From NCBI RefSeq assembly GCF_016859125.1, contig NZ_CP069338.1, positions 4,403,501-4,467,500 on the forward strand: DNA of 64,000 nucleotides, in the 5' to 3' direction. Below the pieces are notes generated by a model that had not been told where the DNA came from, made no database searches, and saw nothing but the letters and a program-made list of their open reading frames with translations. The DNA comes from Archangium violaceum. Lineage in GTDB: Bacteria; Myxococcota; Myxococcia; Myxococcales; Myxococcaceae. The position numbers and the translations under genes are program-made. This document shows, piece after piece, positions 25,119 through 34,303 of the stretch; within the stretch, counting starts at the first letter, position 1; every line of letters begins with the position of its first letter.

Positions 25119-26309
25119 TCAGGGCAGGGTGTCCAGTCCGGCGAGGAGCCGGTCCACGTCCTCGAGCGTGTTGTAGTGCAGCAGCGAGACGCGCACCGCG
25201 CCCTCGGGCATGAGGCCCAGCCCCTGCATGGCCAGGGTGGCGTAGTAGTGGCCCGCGGCCACGCCCACCTCGTGGCGGGCCAGGTGCTCGGCGACGGCGC
25301 GCGGCGCGAGTCCCGGCACGTTGAAGCAGAAGGTGGCCACCCTTCCCCGCGGCTCGGGGATGCCGTACAGCCGCACGCGCGGGTGGGTGCGCAGCCGCTC
25401 CAGTGTGGACTCCAGCAGCGGGCGCTCGAGCGACTCGATGCGACGGAAGGCCTGCTCCAGCCCCGCGCGCCCGGGCTGCCCGCCGCCGAGCACCTCGCGC
25501 ACGTAGCGCAGCGACCCCAGCCAGCCGGCGAGGCCCTCGTGGTTGGCGGTGCCGGGCTCGAACTTCTGCGGGCTGTCCTCGGGCACGAACCACAGCTTGT
25601 CCGCGGGCAGTGTGGGCAGCAGCTCGCGGCGCACGTACAGGCAGCCCAGGTGGGGGCCGAAGACCTTGTAGGGAGAGAACGTCGCGAAGTCCGCGCCCCA
25701 GGCCTTCACGTCGGGCAGCAGGTGCGGGCTAGAGTGCACCGCGTCGACGATGAGCCACGCCCCCACGGAGTGGGCGAGCTCTCCAGCGGCGGCCACGTCG
25801 GGCGTGGTACCCACGGAGTTGGCGGCGGCGGTGACGGCGACGAGCCGGGTACGCGGGGTGAGCAGCGGGCGCAGGTCGGCCGGCTCCAGGCGTCCCTCGG
25901 GCCAGCGCGCGCGCCACACCTTCACCACCGCGCCCTGGGCCTCCAGCCAGCGCCAGGGACTGGCGTTGGACTCGTGCTCCAGCTCCGAGATGATGACTTC
26001 ATCGCCGGGCTGGAACAGGCGCGAGAAGGCGCGCGAGAGCTGGAAGGTGAGGGCGGTCGCGCTGGTGCCCAGCATGACCTCCTCGGGCTGGCAGTGGAGG
26101 AACTCGGCGGTGGCGGCGCGGGCCTGGGCCTTCACCTCGGTGGCGCGCACGGAGGCGGCGTAGGGTTGGCCCACGTTGCAGCTCCCACTGGCGAGGAACT
26201 GGGTGAGGGCGTCGATGGCGTGGGTGGGCACCTGGGCCCCCGCGGCGTTGTCGAGGTAGCTGAAACCCGACCGCAGGGCGGGGAAGTGCTCGGCGAAGGT
26301 GGAGGTCAT
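25119..26309 (-). CDS. Cysteine desulfurase-like aminotransferase class V protein
   Basis: A 396-residue PLP enzyme of the SufS-like group (VC1184 subfamily pattern). YLDNAAGAQVP is the N-terminal signature, ELEHESNASPW gives the PLP-stacking His region, WLIVDAVHSSPHLLPD the Asp, and FSPYKVFGPHLG the Schiff-base lysine. The FEPGTANHE segment and GVAAGHYY near the C-terminus fit the family. The usual mobile-loop Cys of true SufS is not evident, so desulfurase activity is not certain. It may be a selenocysteine lyase-like or other lyase. ATG 26309 preferred over the listed upstream alternative at 26342. Confidence 0.87.
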   Translation of the reverse strand: MTSTFAEHFPALRSGFSYLDNAAGAQVPTHAIDALTQFLASGSCNVGQPYAASVRATEVKAQARAATAEFLHCQPEEVMLGTSATALTFQLSRAFSRLFQPGDEVIISELEHESNASPWRWLEAQGAVVKVWRARWPEGRLEPADLRPLLTPRTRLVAVTAAANSVGTTPDVAAAGELAHSVGAWLIVDAVHSSPHLLPDVKAWGADFATFSPYKVFGPHLGCLYVRRELLPTLPADKLWFVPEDSPQKFEPGTANHEGLAGWLGSLRYVREVLGGGQPGRAGLEQAFRRIESLERPLLESTLERLRTHPRVRLYGIPEPRGRVATFCFNVPGLAPRAVAEHLARHEVGVAAGHYYATLAMQGLGLMPEGAVRVSLLHYNTLEDVDRLLAGLDTLP

Positions 26310-26365
26310 GACGCCGCGCAGCATAGCGCGAAAGACCTCCACCCGCCGGGAGCGACGGGGCCGCG

Positions 26366-26893
26366 TCAGTGCAGCGCGGGGCCGGACTCGTCGAGGTTCA
26401 CCTTCTCGTTCTCACCCGGGCGGAACTGCTCGCCGGTGAGGACGCTCTTCACGAAGCCCACGAGCTGCACCATGCGCTTGTTGGGCGTGTCCCAGTACTC
26501 GGCCTTGTTCACCGTCACGCACAGCAGCGCGAGCTCGGGGTCATCCACGCCCAGGGGGAACCAGGCCTTGAGGGTGGGGTTCCACAGCTCGCGGGCCTTG
26601 TCCTTGTCGAGCACCAGCCGCGCCATGCCACTCACCGACACATAGCGATCCTTGCCGGGCTCCGAATAGGAGAGGTTGACGTGGTGGTCTCGCTCCACCT
26701 CGTCCACCTTGGGCGAGTGCTCGCGGGTGAAGAACCACAGCTCCCCATCGAAGTCCCGGTCGTGCGTCCACATGGGACGGCTGCGCAGGGTGCCGTCCTC
26801 CTCCACCGTCGTCATCATCGCGACCTTGATGCCGTGGATGAGCTCGCCCAGATGCGCGATGGGATTCTTCTTCTCCGTCTTCTTCGTGGCCAT
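26366..26893 (-). CDS. Pyridoxamine 5'-phosphate oxidase-fold general stress protein
   Basis: A 175-residue split-barrel flavin-binding-type protein. AMMTTVEEDGTLRSRPM is the characteristic strand-loop-strand, LWFFTREHSPKVDEV and VNLSYSEPGKDRYVSVSG follow. It resembles the general-stress-protein-26 group that binds FMN/FAD without known catalysis. The N-terminal MATKKTEKK is basic and not a signal. ATG 26893 is chosen; a long upstream open frame is not homologous. Confidence 0.88.
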   Translation of the reverse strand: MATKKTEKKNPIAHLGELIHGIKVAMMTTVEEDGTLRSRPMWTHDRDFDGELWFFTREHSPKVDEVERDHHVNLSYSEPGKDRYVSVSGMARLVLDKDKARELWNPTLKAWFPLGVDDPELALLCVTVNKAEYWDTPNKRMVQLVGFVKSVLTGEQFRPGENEKVNLDESGPALH

Positions 26894-27277
26894 GCCTGCC
26901 TCCCGGCCCTTCACGGTAAGCAGGGGGAATGGGCGTGGCACGTGCGCGGATGTCGCTCCCTCGTCCGCCCGCTCGTAAGGGGTGATGCCGTGTCCAACGT
27001 TCACGTAGAGACATTGGCGTGTTGCGTCCAAAGCAACACACTGAACTTCCGTGTGCTGTCTGGGAGATGCTGTTCTCAGACTCTGAGAGTCGCACTCTTC
27101 ACCAATGAGAGTCGTTACAGGATTGCACCTGTACGCGGAGTATTGGGGCCCTCTTTCTTGTCGTGGTGTCACGCCTCTTCTTTCTCTGCGTGACTGTGCA
27201 GCCGCATCTTCGCCATGTACCGTGTGACAGTCTGTTCTTCGCGGCTCAGGCCGCAATCTCGGACAACAGGGGGCTGT
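26894..27277. other. 384-bp lower-GC divergent intergenic region
   Basis: Between the stress-protein gene (minus) and a small membrane-protein gene (plus). It is visibly richer in A+T than its surroundings and contains short inverted pieces such as CTCTGAGAGTC near 27082. No gene or RNA recognised; promoters for both sides are expected here. Confidence 0.4.
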
Positions 27278-27619
27278 ATGGCTGGCATCCTCGGTATGGA
27301 GGGCCTGTCCACGGCGCAAGTCGAGGATGAGCTGCGCCGCGGCGGCAGGTTCGTGGTCTTCGAGTACTGCGTCTCCTTCTTCGTCACGACCACGAAACGC
27401 TCGTCGGACGTGTACTTCGTCCGGGCGGGACAGGGCACGTTCATCTTGAGTCTGGGCTACACCCTGCTCTCACTGCTCCTCGGCTGGTGGGGGCTGCCCT
27501 GGGGCTTCATCTACACACCCCGGTGCCTCGCCACGAACCTGCAGGGGGGCAAGGACGTGACGGAGATGGTGGTGCTCTCGCTGCTGGCGCCCCGGTACGA
27601 TCCAAGCCTGGGGTACTAG
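27278..27619 (+). CDS. Small membrane-associated hypothetical protein
   Basis: A 113-residue protein, unrecognised. Residues 1-45 are soluble ([20 protein letters not shown]), then a segment [17 protein letters not shown], and then a hydrophobic span [20 protein letters not shown] that could cross the membrane, with a Cys in [12 protein letters not shown]. The start ATG 27278 follows ACAGGGGGCTGT. Its 3' end overlaps, antisense, the extended tail of the HxlR regulator by 113 bp. Confidence 0.6.
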   Translation: MAGILGMEGLSTAQVEDELRRGGRFVVFEYCVSFFVTTTKRSSDVYFVRAGQGTFILSLGYTLLSLLLGWWGLPWGFIYTPRCLATNLQGGKDVTEMVVLSLLAPRYDPSLGY

Positions 27620-28064
27620 TCCCCGCGGGGAGCGTCATCCAGGGAGGGTGGCCCGGCGACGTCCAGGGGACACGGGCTGCTTCGCGCGAGGTGGCGGGCG
27701 CTGTGCCCCGCTCGGCTTCACCCGCCTCCGTTCGCAGGCGCTGCTCCTGGCGGCGGCCCCACTCGAGCATGAGGCGGATGATGGGCCCGAGACTCCTACC
27801 GAGCTCGGTGAGGGAGTACTCCACCTTGGGTGGCACCTGAGGGTAGACCTCCCGGTGAACCACCCCGTCCGCCTCGAGCTCGCGCAGCTGGTTGGTGAGC
27901 ATCTGTAGCGTGATCCGCGGCATGAGCCGCTGGAACTCGCCGAAGCGCAGCGTCTCGCTCTCGAGCAGGTGGTAGAGGATGACGCCCTTCCACTTCCCAC
28001 CGATGACATCCAGGGTCAGCTCCACCGGACACTCGAAGTCCGAGGGCTCGCGCTGTTTCTTCAT
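27507..28064 (-). CDS. HxlR-family transcriptional regulator with an anomalous C-terminal extension
   Basis: A 185-residue protein; the family is usually 100-130. Residues 10-105 are a normal HxlR winged helix: [46 protein letters not shown], and the wing [15 protein letters not shown]. After about residue 120 the sequence becomes Pro/Ser/Ala/Arg-rich and low complexity and runs antisense through the 3' end of the neighbouring gene. This suggests loss of the original stop. HxlR proteins often sense redox or aldehydes. The start is ATG 28064. Confidence 0.82.
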   Translation of the reverse strand: MKKQREPSDFECPVELTLDVIGGKWKGVILYHLLESETLRFGEFQRLMPRITLQMLTNQLRELEADGVVHREVYPQVPPKVEYSLTELGRSLGPIIRLMLEWGRRQEQRLRTEAGEAERGTAPATSREAARVPWTSPGHPPWMTLPAGTSTPGLDRTGAPAARAPPSPSRPCPPAGSWRGTGVCR

Positions 28065-28102
28065 GCGTCACCCATACTCTGCTTTTGATGACTATAGCGG
28101 GG

Positions 28103-30004
28103 CTAGAGCGCGGCCTCCCACGAGAAGTGGGACATGAACATGGAGCGCCGGCCGAGGTGGTAGGTGAGCGCGAAGTCCGCGTAGTCGTACGCCCCCGCCC
28201 GAGGCAGCTGGAAGCTCCGGCCCGCGGAGAGCTGCGCGCAGGAGGCGACCAGCGCCATGTGCGTGAAGGCCTGCGGGAAGTTGCCCAGCGCCTCGCCCGT
28301 ACCCGGCACCGCCTCCTCCGCGTAGAGGCCCACATCGTTGGACAGGCTCAGCAGGTGCCGCAGCAGATCCTCCGCTTCCCCCGTCCTGCCCGAGTGCACC
28401 AGCACGTCGTGCAGCCAGAAGGAGCACAGGAGGAAGGTGCCCTCTCCGCCGCTCAATCCGTCCGGAGCGTGGTAGCGGAAGAGCAGCCCGTCCTTCTCCA
28501 GCCGTTTGCGCACCTCCTTCACGGTGCGGCTCACCAGCGGGTGGGCCGAGGGCAGGAAGCCCAACGCGGGGAGCTGCAGCACCGAGGCATCCGGTGTGTC
28601 CGAGCCCACCGATTGGGAGAACCACCCGAGGCGCGTCCCCTCCTTCAGGAGGTACTCGCGTAGCAGCGCGCGCTCGCGGGCCCAGACGCCCACGGGGGCG
28701 GGGAGCCGCCGCGTTCGAGCGATGCGGATGGCCCTGTCCAACGCCACCCAGCACAGCAGCTTCGAGTGGATGAAGTGCCGGGGTTCGTCCCTTATCTCCC
28801 ACAGTCCCTGGTCCGGCTGACGCCAGCGCACGCATACGTCATCCACCAGCCCGCGCAGGAAGTCCCAGTGCCGCTGTGACATCCTTCCGCCCATCTTCGA
28901 GAAGAGCCACGCCCCCTCGAGTAGCTCCCCGAAGACGTCGAGCTGGAGCTGCTTCACCGCTCCGTTGCCGGCCCGCACGGGCCGCGAGCCCTGGTGGCCC
29001 TCCAGGTGGGGCAGCTCCACCTCGGGCAGATGCCGGTGGCCGCGGATGCTGTACATGATTTGAACGTCCTCGGCCCGGCCCGCGCTGGTGCGCTCCAGCC
29101 AGCGCTGGAAGGCGAGTGTCTCCTCCTGGTAGCCCAGCAGCATCAGTGAGTTGAGCGTGAGCGTGGTGTCCCGCAGCCAGGTGTAGCGGTAGTCCCAGTT
29201 GCGCACGCCGCCGGGCTCCTCGGGGAGGGACGTGGTGGGGGCGGCCACGATGGCGCCCGAGGGCGCGTACGTGAGCGCCTTGAGCACCAGCGCCGAGCGG
29301 CGCACCTCGCGGGTGTACTCGCCCTCGTAGGCGCAGTGGGAGATCCAATCGCGCCAGAAGAACACCGTGTCCTCCAGCCGCCGGCGCAGCGTCGCCAGGT
29401 CCGGCATCTCCGCCGGAGTGCGCTCGACGAGCGAGGGAGTCCACGCCGCCTCCACCCAGGCCTCGTCCCCGGCACGCATGCGCCAGCGCGCGCGCAGGGC
29501 GTTGTCGTGCGCCGTCAGCGGGCGCGTGGCCGTCACCCACAGCGCATCCGCGCCGCCCACCAGTTCGGCCGTATGGGGTGAGGTGAGGCGGATGCGCGGA
29601 ACGAAGGCCCCGTACTCGAAGCGAGGCGCCATCACCACGCGTGCGTGCACCTCCCCGCTCGTGCAGCGCAGCCGTCGCAACAACGAGTGCCGGGTTCCCA
29701 CGCGGGAGCTGCGGGCCAGGCCGGTGCGGATGGGCATGCAGTCCGTCACCTCCAGCACGCCGGTGGGCGTGGTGAAGGTGGTGATGAGCACGTTGGTGTC
29801 GTCGATGTACCGGCGCTTGGACTGGAAGGGACCATCGGGGCTCACCCGGAAGGAGCCGCCCCGTCGCACGTCCAGGATGCGGCAGAACACCGCGGCCGAG
29901 TCGAAGCGGGGGAAGCAGGCCCAGTCGATGGAGCCATCACGGCCCACCAGGGCCGCCGAGTGGCAGTCGCCCAGGAGGGCGTAGTCGTCGATACGCTGCC
30001 GCAT
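28103..30004 (-). CDS. Glycoside hydrolase family 15 protein (trehalase/glucoamylase type)
   Basis: A 633-residue GH15 enzyme. N-terminal DYALLGDCHSAALVGRDGSI and WACFPRFDSAAVFCRILD are typical of the GH15 N-domain. The (alpha/alpha)6 barrel shows VRNWDYRYTWLRDTTLTL, then QPDQGLWEIRDEPRHFIHSK with a likely catalytic Glu, and AVPGTGEALGNFPQAFTH with the other. It hydrolyses alpha-glucosidic bonds; mycobacterial relatives are trehalases, so trehalose is a fair guess. No signal peptide. ATG 30004 has GGGAGACTCC upstream; an in-frame ATG 24 bp earlier is possible. Confidence 0.92.
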   Translation of the reverse strand: MRQRIDDYALLGDCHSAALVGRDGSIDWACFPRFDSAAVFCRILDVRRGGSFRVSPDGPFQSKRRYIDDTNVLITTFTTPTGVLEVTDCMPIRTGLARSSRVGTRHSLLRRLRCTSGEVHARVVMAPRFEYGAFVPRIRLTSPHTAELVGGADALWVTATRPLTAHDNALRARWRMRAGDEAWVEAAWTPSLVERTPAEMPDLATLRRRLEDTVFFWRDWISHCAYEGEYTREVRRSALVLKALTYAPSGAIVAAPTTSLPEEPGGVRNWDYRYTWLRDTTLTLNSLMLLGYQEETLAFQRWLERTSAGRAEDVQIMYSIRGHRHLPEVELPHLEGHQGSRPVRAGNGAVKQLQLDVFGELLEGAWLFSKMGGRMSQRHWDFLRGLVDDVCVRWRQPDQGLWEIRDEPRHFIHSKLLCWVALDRAIRIARTRRLPAPVGVWARERALLREYLLKEGTRLGWFSQSVGSDTPDASVLQLPALGFLPSAHPLVSRTVKEVRKRLEKDGLLFRYHAPDGLSGGEGTFLLCSFWLHDVLVHSGRTGEAEDLLRHLLSLSNDVGLYAEEAVPGTGEALGNFPQAFTHMALVASCAQLSAGRSFQLPRAGAYDYADFALTYHLGRRSMFMSHFSWEAAL

Positions 30005-30170
30005 GGAGTCTCCCGGAGGCCGTTCCAATCCCTGGGGCCTCTCCCGTCATTGAGTATGGGAGACCGGTGTTGCAACCACGCGAGTGACGCGGCCGGCTCG
30101 GGTGTGTCTCGTCTCCGAGCAGGAGACCATGCGCTGCCCGCGATAGTCCCCATGCGTCACCGTCTTCCAA

Positions 30171-30857
30171 TCAGTCGTCGTGTACCTGGGCGAGCAGCCG
30201 GCGAGTGGCCTCGTGCCGGGGCGCGTCCAGCACCTGCTCTGGTGGGCCCTGCTCGACGAGATGACCGTGGTCCAGCACCATGACCCGCTCGGCGGCGCGT
30301 GCGAGCTGCACGTCGTGCGTCACCACGAGCTGGGTCATTCCCAGCGAGCCCACGCGGCGCAGCGTCTCGACCACTTCGCGGCGCAGGGAGGGATCCAACG
30401 CGCTCGTCGGCTCGTCATACAGGAGCACCGCGGGCTCCATGGCCAGGGCGCGAGCGATGGCCACGCGCTGCCGTTGCCCGCCCGAGAGCATCTCCGGGTA
30501 GGCATCCAGCCGCTGCCCCAGCCCCAGAGCCTCCAGGAGCCGGCGAGCCCGTGCCTCGGCCTCCTCCCGCGAGCGCCTGGCCACCAACCGCTGCGCCAGC
30601 GTGCAGTTTCCCAATGCGGTGAGGTGCGGAAACAGCTCGAAGGACTGGAACACCAGCCCCGCCTGCCCGCCCAGGTGGATGGAGCCCGAGTCCAGCCGCT
30701 CCAGGCCCACGATGCAGCGCAGCAGCGTGGACTTGCCCGAGCCACTCGGCCCGAGGATGGCCGCCAGCCGCCCCGTCTCCAGCGTGAAGGACACACCGTC
30801 CAGGGTGGCCGAGCCCGCGCCGGGGAAGCGCTTGCGCACGTCCTCGACGCGGATCAT
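30171..30857 (-). CDS. Amino acid ABC transporter, ATP-binding protein
   Basis: A 228-residue ATPase of the GlnQ/HisP polar amino acid type. Walker A GPSGSGKST (~35), signature LSGGQRQRVAIARAL (~125), Walker B VLLYDEPTSALDP and the H-loop VVTHDVQLA are all intact. Its ATG overlaps the permease stop (ATGA at 30854-30857), so both are made together. It energises uptake of a polar amino acid across the inner membrane. Confidence 0.93.
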   Translation of the reverse strand: MIRVEDVRKRFPGAGSATLDGVSFTLETGRLAAILGPSGSGKSTLLRCIVGLERLDSGSIHLGGQAGLVFQSFELFPHLTALGNCTLAQRLVARRSREEAEARARRLLEALGLGQRLDAYPEMLSGGQRQRVAIARALAMEPAVLLYDEPTSALDPSLRREVVETLRRVGSLGMTQLVVTHDVQLARAAERVMVLDHGHLVEQGPPEQVLDAPRHEATRRLLAQVHDD

Positions 30858-32404
30858 CGCGCCACCCCCTTGAGGTGCCGTCCGAGCCGGGCCTCCACGG
30901 TGCGCGCCAGGTGCGCGAAGGGCAGGCCGATCAGCAGGTAGATGAGGGCCACGAGGAGTCCCAGGCCCAGATGGTCGCGCATGGCGTTGGCCAGGTTGAG
31001 GTAGGTGCGCGTGAGCTCGGTGAGCGTCACCAGGGAAACGAGCGAGCTGTCCTTGAGCAGCGCGATGAAGTCATTCGTCATCGGCGGCAGGGAGACGCGC
31101 ACGGCCTGGGGCATCACCACGTGGCGCAGCGTCTGCCACCGCGAGAGGCCGAGCACCTTGGCCGCCTCGTGCTGGCCCGCGGGCACGCTGGACAACCCGG
31201 CCCGGTAGTTCTCCGCCTCGGCCGCCGCGTAGTTGAGCCCGAGCGTCAGCACGCCCGCCGTCAGAGGCTCCAGGCTCAGGCCGAGCTGGGGCAGCCCGAA
31301 GTACACCAGCGTGAGCTGCACCAGCAGCGGGGTGCCGCGCACCACCTCGATGTAGGCCATGGCCAGCCAGCGCAGGGGCCCGGGGCCGTAGACGCGCGTC
31401 ACCGCCAGCACCACGCCCGCCACCACCGCCAGCGCCATGGACAGCAGGGACACGCCCAGCGTCATCAACGCCCCGCGCGCGAACAGCATCAGCGTGCTCG
31501 GATAGCGCTCCCTCACCCGCTCGAGGAAGGGCGGAATCTTCCCCACCGAGGCCCGCCAGGCCTCGTACTGCTCCGGTACGCCCCGGGGGCTCGGGTTCGG
31601 GTCGCCCAGCAGCTCCGCCGTCTCCGCGTTCCACAGACCCCAGCGCTCGTAGAGGGTCCGCAGCGTGCCCTCGCGCCGCAGCTCCTCCAGGGCGGTGTCG
31701 ATGGCCCGGCGCAGCTCCTCCTCGCCCTTGCGCACCGCCACCGCGTACCGCACCTCGCCGAAGGTGCCCGGCACCACCTCCAGCTCCGGATCGATGGCGC
31801 CGTAGTAGCGGGTGATGGGCTCGTCCAGCAGCACCGCGTCCGTGCGACCCAGCTTCAGGTCCGCGTAGATTTCATCCTGGCCGCCCTCGTACGTCTTCAC
31901 CAGGGCGCCCTCGCGGCGGAGGATGCGCTCGGCCAGCGAGCCCGGCAGGGTTCCCACCGGACGCCCCTTCACCTGGGCCAGCGAGTGCGGCGCGCGAGCG
32001 TCTCCCCGGCGGACCGTGAGGCGCTCGGCGGCGGTGTAATAGGGCCGCGAGAGATCGCAGACGCGCTTCTTCTCCTCGGCCACCTCGATGCCGTTGAGCG
32101 CCACGTCGAAGTCGCCGCGGGCCAGCAGCTCCAGCAGGGAGTCCCAGGGGCCGAGCACGGGCCTGGCGCGTACGCCCAGCTTTCCGGCGATCGCCTCGGC
32201 CAGGTCCACCTCGAAACCGATGAGGCGGTTGGGGTCCATCGGATCCTGGAAGACGTAGGGGGCGCCGCCCTGCGCGTCGGCACCCCACAACAACTCCCCG
32301 CGGGCCTTCACCGCCGCGAGACCGTCGGGCTCGGGGGCGGGAGGCTCCTGCGCGAAGCCAGGCAGACAGAAGAGGACGAGGCCGAGGAACAGGGCTCTGG
32401 TCAG
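30854..32404 (-). CDS. Amino acid ABC transporter, substrate-binding/permease fusion
   Basis: A 516-residue fusion. Residues ~32-270 are a periplasmic binding protein type 3 (GFEVDLAEAIAGKLGV, FDVALNGIEVAEEKKR, GTLRTLYERWG). Residues ~300-510 are a HisM-type permease (TPLLVQLTLVYFGLPQ, then the EAA loop near AAKVLGLSRWQTLRHVVMPQA) with several TM spans. The GTG at 32311 would cut off a clear signal peptide that the open frame encodes upstream (LFLGLVLFCLPGFAQEPP). No ATG, GTG or TTG precedes it, but a CTG at 32404 with AGGGAG six bases ahead fits, so I use that non-standard start. Confidence 0.85.
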   Translation of the reverse strand: MTRALFLGLVLFCLPGFAQEPPAPEPDGLAAVKARGELLWGADAQGGAPYVFQDPMDPNRLIGFEVDLAEAIAGKLGVRARPVLGPWDSLLELLARGDFDVALNGIEVAEEKKRVCDLSRPYYTAAERLTVRRGDARAPHSLAQVKGRPVGTLPGSLAERILRREGALVKTYEGGQDEIYADLKLGRTDAVLLDEPITRYYGAIDPELEVVPGTFGEVRYAVAVRKGEEELRRAIDTALEELRREGTLRTLYERWGLWNAETAELLGDPNPSPRGVPEQYEAWRASVGKIPPFLERVRERYPSTLMLFARGALMTLGVSLLSMALAVVAGVVLAVTRVYGPGPLRWLAMAYIEVVRGTPLLVQLTLVYFGLPQLGLSLEPLTAGVLTLGLNYAAAEAENYRAGLSSVPAGQHEAAKVLGLSRWQTLRHVVMPQAVRVSLPPMTNDFIALLKDSSLVSLVTLTELTRTYLNLANAMRDHLGLGLLVALIYLLIGLPFAHLARTVEARLGRHLKGVAR

Positions 32405-32437
32405 TGCGGGCTCCCTGCGGGAACGGGGGGCGCGAGT

Positions 32438-33502
32438 CTAATCACCTTTCCGCGCGTCCGTCTTCCACACCAGCGGCGTGAGCGAGCCCACCAGCACGAA
32501 GAGCACCTGCACCACGTGGGCGAGCAGCGCGATGGACACGGCCTTGGCCGTGGTGGTGCCGAAGACCTGGGCCGACAGCGCGAAGGCTCCGTCGCTCACA
32601 CCGAATTGTCCCGGCACCAGCGTGCCCACCGCCAGCGCCACCATGTTGAGCCCCTGGGCGACGAGCGCCTGCAACGAGCTCGTGTCGATGCCCACCGCCA
32701 CCGCCAGGGTGCCGTACTGCACCACCTGCAGCACGCGGCCGAGGAAGGTGGCCACGATGGGCCGGGCCGGTAGCAGCCCGTCGCCGCGAGCCGACTCCTG
32801 GAAGGTCTCCGTGTGCGTGGCGATGCGGTGGAAGCGGCGCTTCAACCACGCCCCGAGCTTCTGTGCCCGCATGCCCGCGCGCATTCCCATGCCCACGAGC
32901 ACCAGCGCCACCGTGTGCACCCCGAGCGCCAGTGTCAGCCACGAGGTCCCCGTCAACAGGTACGCCGCGAGCGCGCACGGAATGGAGATGAGGCCACCCG
33001 ACACCAGCGAGGCCGCCTGTGACGTGGCCGCCGCCGCCGCCGCCGTGGCACCTCCCGTGTAGCGGCTGACCAGTGCCGCCTTCATCGCCTCGCCCGCGGT
33101 CCGCCCCGCGGGCGCCAGGGTGGACACCGGGGTGCTGATGAGCTGCGCGCGGAGCAGGGAGCGGAAGGGGACCTCCTCGGCCCGGCTGCCATACGCCACC
33201 CACGTGCCCACCGCGTCCAGTGCGAGGCGGGCCGCCTCGAGCAGGAGCACCAGGGGCAGCCAGGGGGCCGCTCGGGACAGGACCTTCCCCAGTTCCTCGG
33301 TCCCCACGTCCCGCACGAGCAGGACGAGCACGCCCAGGCCCACCACCGCGAACGCCGGGCGTAGCATCGCCAGGAGCCTCGCCCGTGTGGGCTTGCGCAT
33401 CGCCAGGGGGATGCTCACGGTGGGCGCGCTTCCCGTCGGTCTCGCCAGGGGGATTGCCGGGGGCCCATTCAGGCTCAGTTCCTGTCGCTCGCTGCCCACC
33501 AT
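32438..33502 (-). CDS. Lysylphosphatidylglycerol synthase TM-domain-type membrane protein
   Basis: A 354-residue integral membrane protein of the UPF0104/LPG-synthase-TM family with about seven or eight hydrophobic spans. The STLAPAGRTAGEAMKAAL loop after the second span and PGQFGVSDGAFAL near residue 300 are the conserved family motifs. Family members transport or flip lipids, or belong to glycosyl/aminoacyl-lipid pathways; here there is no fused synthase domain. ATG 33502 follows GGAAGGAGGCGG. It is 33 bp upstream of the transporter gene on the same strand and may be co-transcribed. Confidence 0.82.
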   Translation of the reverse strand: MVGSERQELSLNGPPAIPLARPTGSAPTVSIPLAMRKPTRARLLAMLRPAFAVVGLGVLVLLVRDVGTEELGKVLSRAAPWLPLVLLLEAARLALDAVGTWVAYGSRAEEVPFRSLLRAQLISTPVSTLAPAGRTAGEAMKAALVSRYTGGATAAAAAATSQAASLVSGGLISIPCALAAYLLTGTSWLTLALGVHTVALVLVGMGMRAGMRAQKLGAWLKRRFHRIATHTETFQESARGDGLLPARPIVATFLGRVLQVVQYGTLAVAVGIDTSSLQALVAQGLNMVALAVGTLVPGQFGVSDGAFALSAQVFGTTTAKAVSIALLAHVVQVLFVLVGSLTPLVWKTDARKGD

Positions 33503-33781
33503 CCGCCTCCTTCCGCCGCGTGAGCGGCGGTGTCCGTGAAGGTGGTCAGTGCCCCGCCATCTGGCGAGCACGGGCGCTGCTCGCTCTGTTGGCTGCCGGG
33601 GAGCTCCCCGGCGCGCGTTCACCGGCGGACAGGGGCGTTGTACGGCGGTCCAAGGGGGGGCCGCTCTTGCGCGTTGCAAGGGGGAACCCCCTGGAGAAGG
33701 AACGTGATAGGGGGGCACCCGCCCTGACCGCGGGAAGTCCCCGGGAGTGGATGGCGGGCCGGACGTGGCCCGAGGAGATGG

Positions 33782-34285
33782 ATGGCGATGCTGAAGACGG
33801 CGATGAACGATTGGGCCCTGAAGGCAATCCAGCTGGAGACGGCGCTGATGGCGCTGGACGAGGTGGGGCTGCCCGCGAGCATGAAGGGACTGCAGGACAA
33901 GGCCGAGCAGGCCATGAGGGAGCTGGTGCGGGGCTGGCTCGCGCAGAAGCCCAAGGCCGACGAGCGCACGTGGAAGGTGGAGCCGGCCAAGGAGGGGGGC
34001 ACGCCCCAGGACGAGGAGCTCGCCGAGGTGGTGTCCGAGATGAAGGAGGAGGGCGTGGAGTGGAGTGTCTACCGGGCCACCAGCGACAAGGGCGAAACGG
34101 TGGAGACGCTCGTCTCGGGAGATCGCGCGTGGATGGCGGCCGGTGGCGAGTACTACGTGGGCCAGTGGGACGAGGAGACGCAGCAGCTCGACGTGGGCCG
34201 TGACGACGAGGAGGGCGAGCTGGGCACCGGCCTCGTCCTCACGCTCAAGGGCGAGCTCGTCTACGAGTCCCAGCTCGAGGACTGA
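33782..34285 (+). CDS. Hypothetical protein with helical front and beta-rich acidic tail
   Basis: A 167-residue cytosolic protein, unrecognised. Residues 1-55 are helical (LKAIQLETALMALDEVG, LQDKAEQAMRELVRGW); 60-165 alternate strands and acidic turns (EWSVYRATSDKGETVETLV, EYYVGQWDEETQQLDVG). The ATG at 33782 follows CGAGGAGATGG; a second in-frame ATG is two codons later. It is divergent from the membrane-protein gene across about 280 bp. Confidence 0.65.
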   Translation: MAMLKTAMNDWALKAIQLETALMALDEVGLPASMKGLQDKAEQAMRELVRGWLAQKPKADERTWKVEPAKEGGTPQDEELAEVVSEMKEEGVEWSVYRATSDKGETVETLVSGDRAWMAAGGEYYVGQWDEETQQLDVGRDDEEGELGTGLVLTLKGELVYESQLED

Positions 34286-34303
34286 GCACCAGCTCGCGCG
34301 CGG

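Noticed and set aside
26894-27277. tRNA or small RNA in the lower-GC gap
   Set aside because: No cloverleaf, no CCA-flanked acceptor stem and no strong terminator hairpin could be found by eye.
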